Positions 63,360 to 64,000 of a DNA stretch of 64,000 bases are shown here, piece by piece. This DNA is from Doris montereyensis. Taxonomy: Eukaryota > Mollusca > Gastropoda > Nudibranchia > Dorididae. The position numbers and the translations under genes were made by a program. Within the stretch, counting starts at the first letter, position 1, and the number at the start of each line of letters is the position of its first letter. Location of the stretch: the NCBI GenBank assembly GCA_037039925.1, contig JAXRKP010000203.1, positions 228,501-292,500 on the forward strand, in the 5' to 3' direction. The notes beneath the pieces are model-generated. The model worked only from the letters and a program-made list of their open reading frames with translations, ran no database searches and had not been told where the DNA came from.

Positions 63360-63690
63360 ACTGTAGGTCATACTTTCTTTCCTTTTACTTCTTTCATCTC
63401 TTTCATTTTGCTGTTTCCTCTTAATTCACACTGAGATCATCGCAATGGTGGACGGAGTAAATTTCATTGACACAGGTTTTCTCTTCTTAATTCGCCCTGA
63501 TATTACGGTGATGGTGGACAGGGTCAATTTGAATTAAACAAACATACAACCACCATATATGGTGGGTGGGCTGTCATGTTTTGCTGCTGCTGGTAGGTTC
63601 TCCTCTTTCCGCGTCACTCTTCACTTATCCTTGATATTGTTCTCTTTCCTCTTTCTTTGTTCACCCTAAAGCCCAGCTCATTAGGAAACC
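63360..63690 (+). repeat. two to three tandem ~115-bp dispersed-element copies
   Basis: Cores at 63418-63440 (CTTAATTCACACTGAGATCA), 63486-63520 (TTAATTCGCCCTGATATTAC), and a partial one around 63545-63665 (CACCATATATGGTGGGTGGG). Confidence 0.6.
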
Positions 63691-63839
63691 TTGAGAAGCC
63701 GTGACGTCTCAAGTGTGTAAGCAAAAGTGGTGAAAAAAGATTTGAATGAGTTTGAAAGTTTCAGATAAGTAATGAAATAACGACACACCAGATACGAGAA
63801 ACATGTGAGGTGATGCAAAGTGTGGACAAGAATACACTA

Positions 63840-64000
63840 AAGATTTGAATGAGTTTCATGTAGCACTATAAATACAGATAGCACTGACACCAGAGTCTTG
63901 TTTGAACACTATTACATGTAGACTATAAATACAGAGAGCACTGACAAGAGTCTTGTTTGAACACTATTAGTAATTATGTAGCACTATAAATACAGAGAGC
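63840..64000. repeat. ~55-bp tandem repeat running off the window end
   Basis: GTAGCACTATAAATACAGAT, AGCACTGACACCAGAGTCTT, GTTTGAACACTATTA in three units, the last truncated by the window end. Confidence 0.85.

Overview
This is animal nuclear DNA, AT-rich (roughly 65% by eye), with long introns and a very heavy load of tandem and dispersed repeats. Spliced genes, an RTE-type LINE whose endonuclease is usually annotated in molluscs as 'craniofacial development protein 2-like', and tRNA-derived SINEs suggest a lophotrochozoan, most likely a mollusc. That assignment is an inference. No prokaryotic operon, CRISPR array, rRNA gene or intact tRNA gene was seen. Almost all long open frames in the window are by-products of tandem repeats.

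Three spliced genes can be supported. (1) About 3.56-12.33 kb, + strand: 3' part of a gene with a von Willebrand factor A (VWA)-like domain, in three exons and with a poly(A) signal. (2) 17.71-31.08 kb, - strand: an apparently complete eight-exon AGPAT5 (lysophosphatidic acid acyltransferase epsilon), with the NHQ-x3-D and FPEGTR motifs and one GC-AG intron. (3) about 36.7-57.6 kb, + strand: a CABLES (CDK5 and ABL1 enzyme substrate) gene. Nine exons form a phase-consistent series that includes the C-terminal cyclin-like domain, and candidate 5' exons lie upstream. AGPAT5 and CABLES are divergent (head to head). They are separated by RTE LINE copies; one LINE copy lies between the genes and a second sits in the presumed first CABLES intron, in opposite orientation.

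Nearly half of the recognisable exons carry one or more single-base indels, mostly in homopolymers. Correcting them restores both the homology and the splice phase. The simplest reading is an incompletely polished long-read assembly rather than decay of three unrelated genes. Any automatic gene call here will be fragmented.

Repeats, left to right: GTAT microsatellite (0.44-0.6 kb); 5 kb of 30-bp minisatellite arranged as leader-plus-array blocks (5.87-11.14 kb); ~60-bp array (14.3-16.3 kb); ~38-bp array (20.0-20.65 kb); 21-bp array (21.7-21.97 kb); 19-bp array (25.27-27.59 kb); RTE LINEs (31.2-40.35 kb); a ~0.9 kb undescribed dispersed element (copies near 3.9, 31.9 and 41.2 kb); trinucleotide microsatellites (13.0, 46.95, 53.45 kb); 33-bp array (60.17-61.15 kb); ~70-bp arrays (61.2-61.86 kb); 48-bp array (61.87-62.67 kb). 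A ~115-bp dispersed element with the core CCTGAGATCACTGCATATGG occurs at about a dozen places in both orientations.
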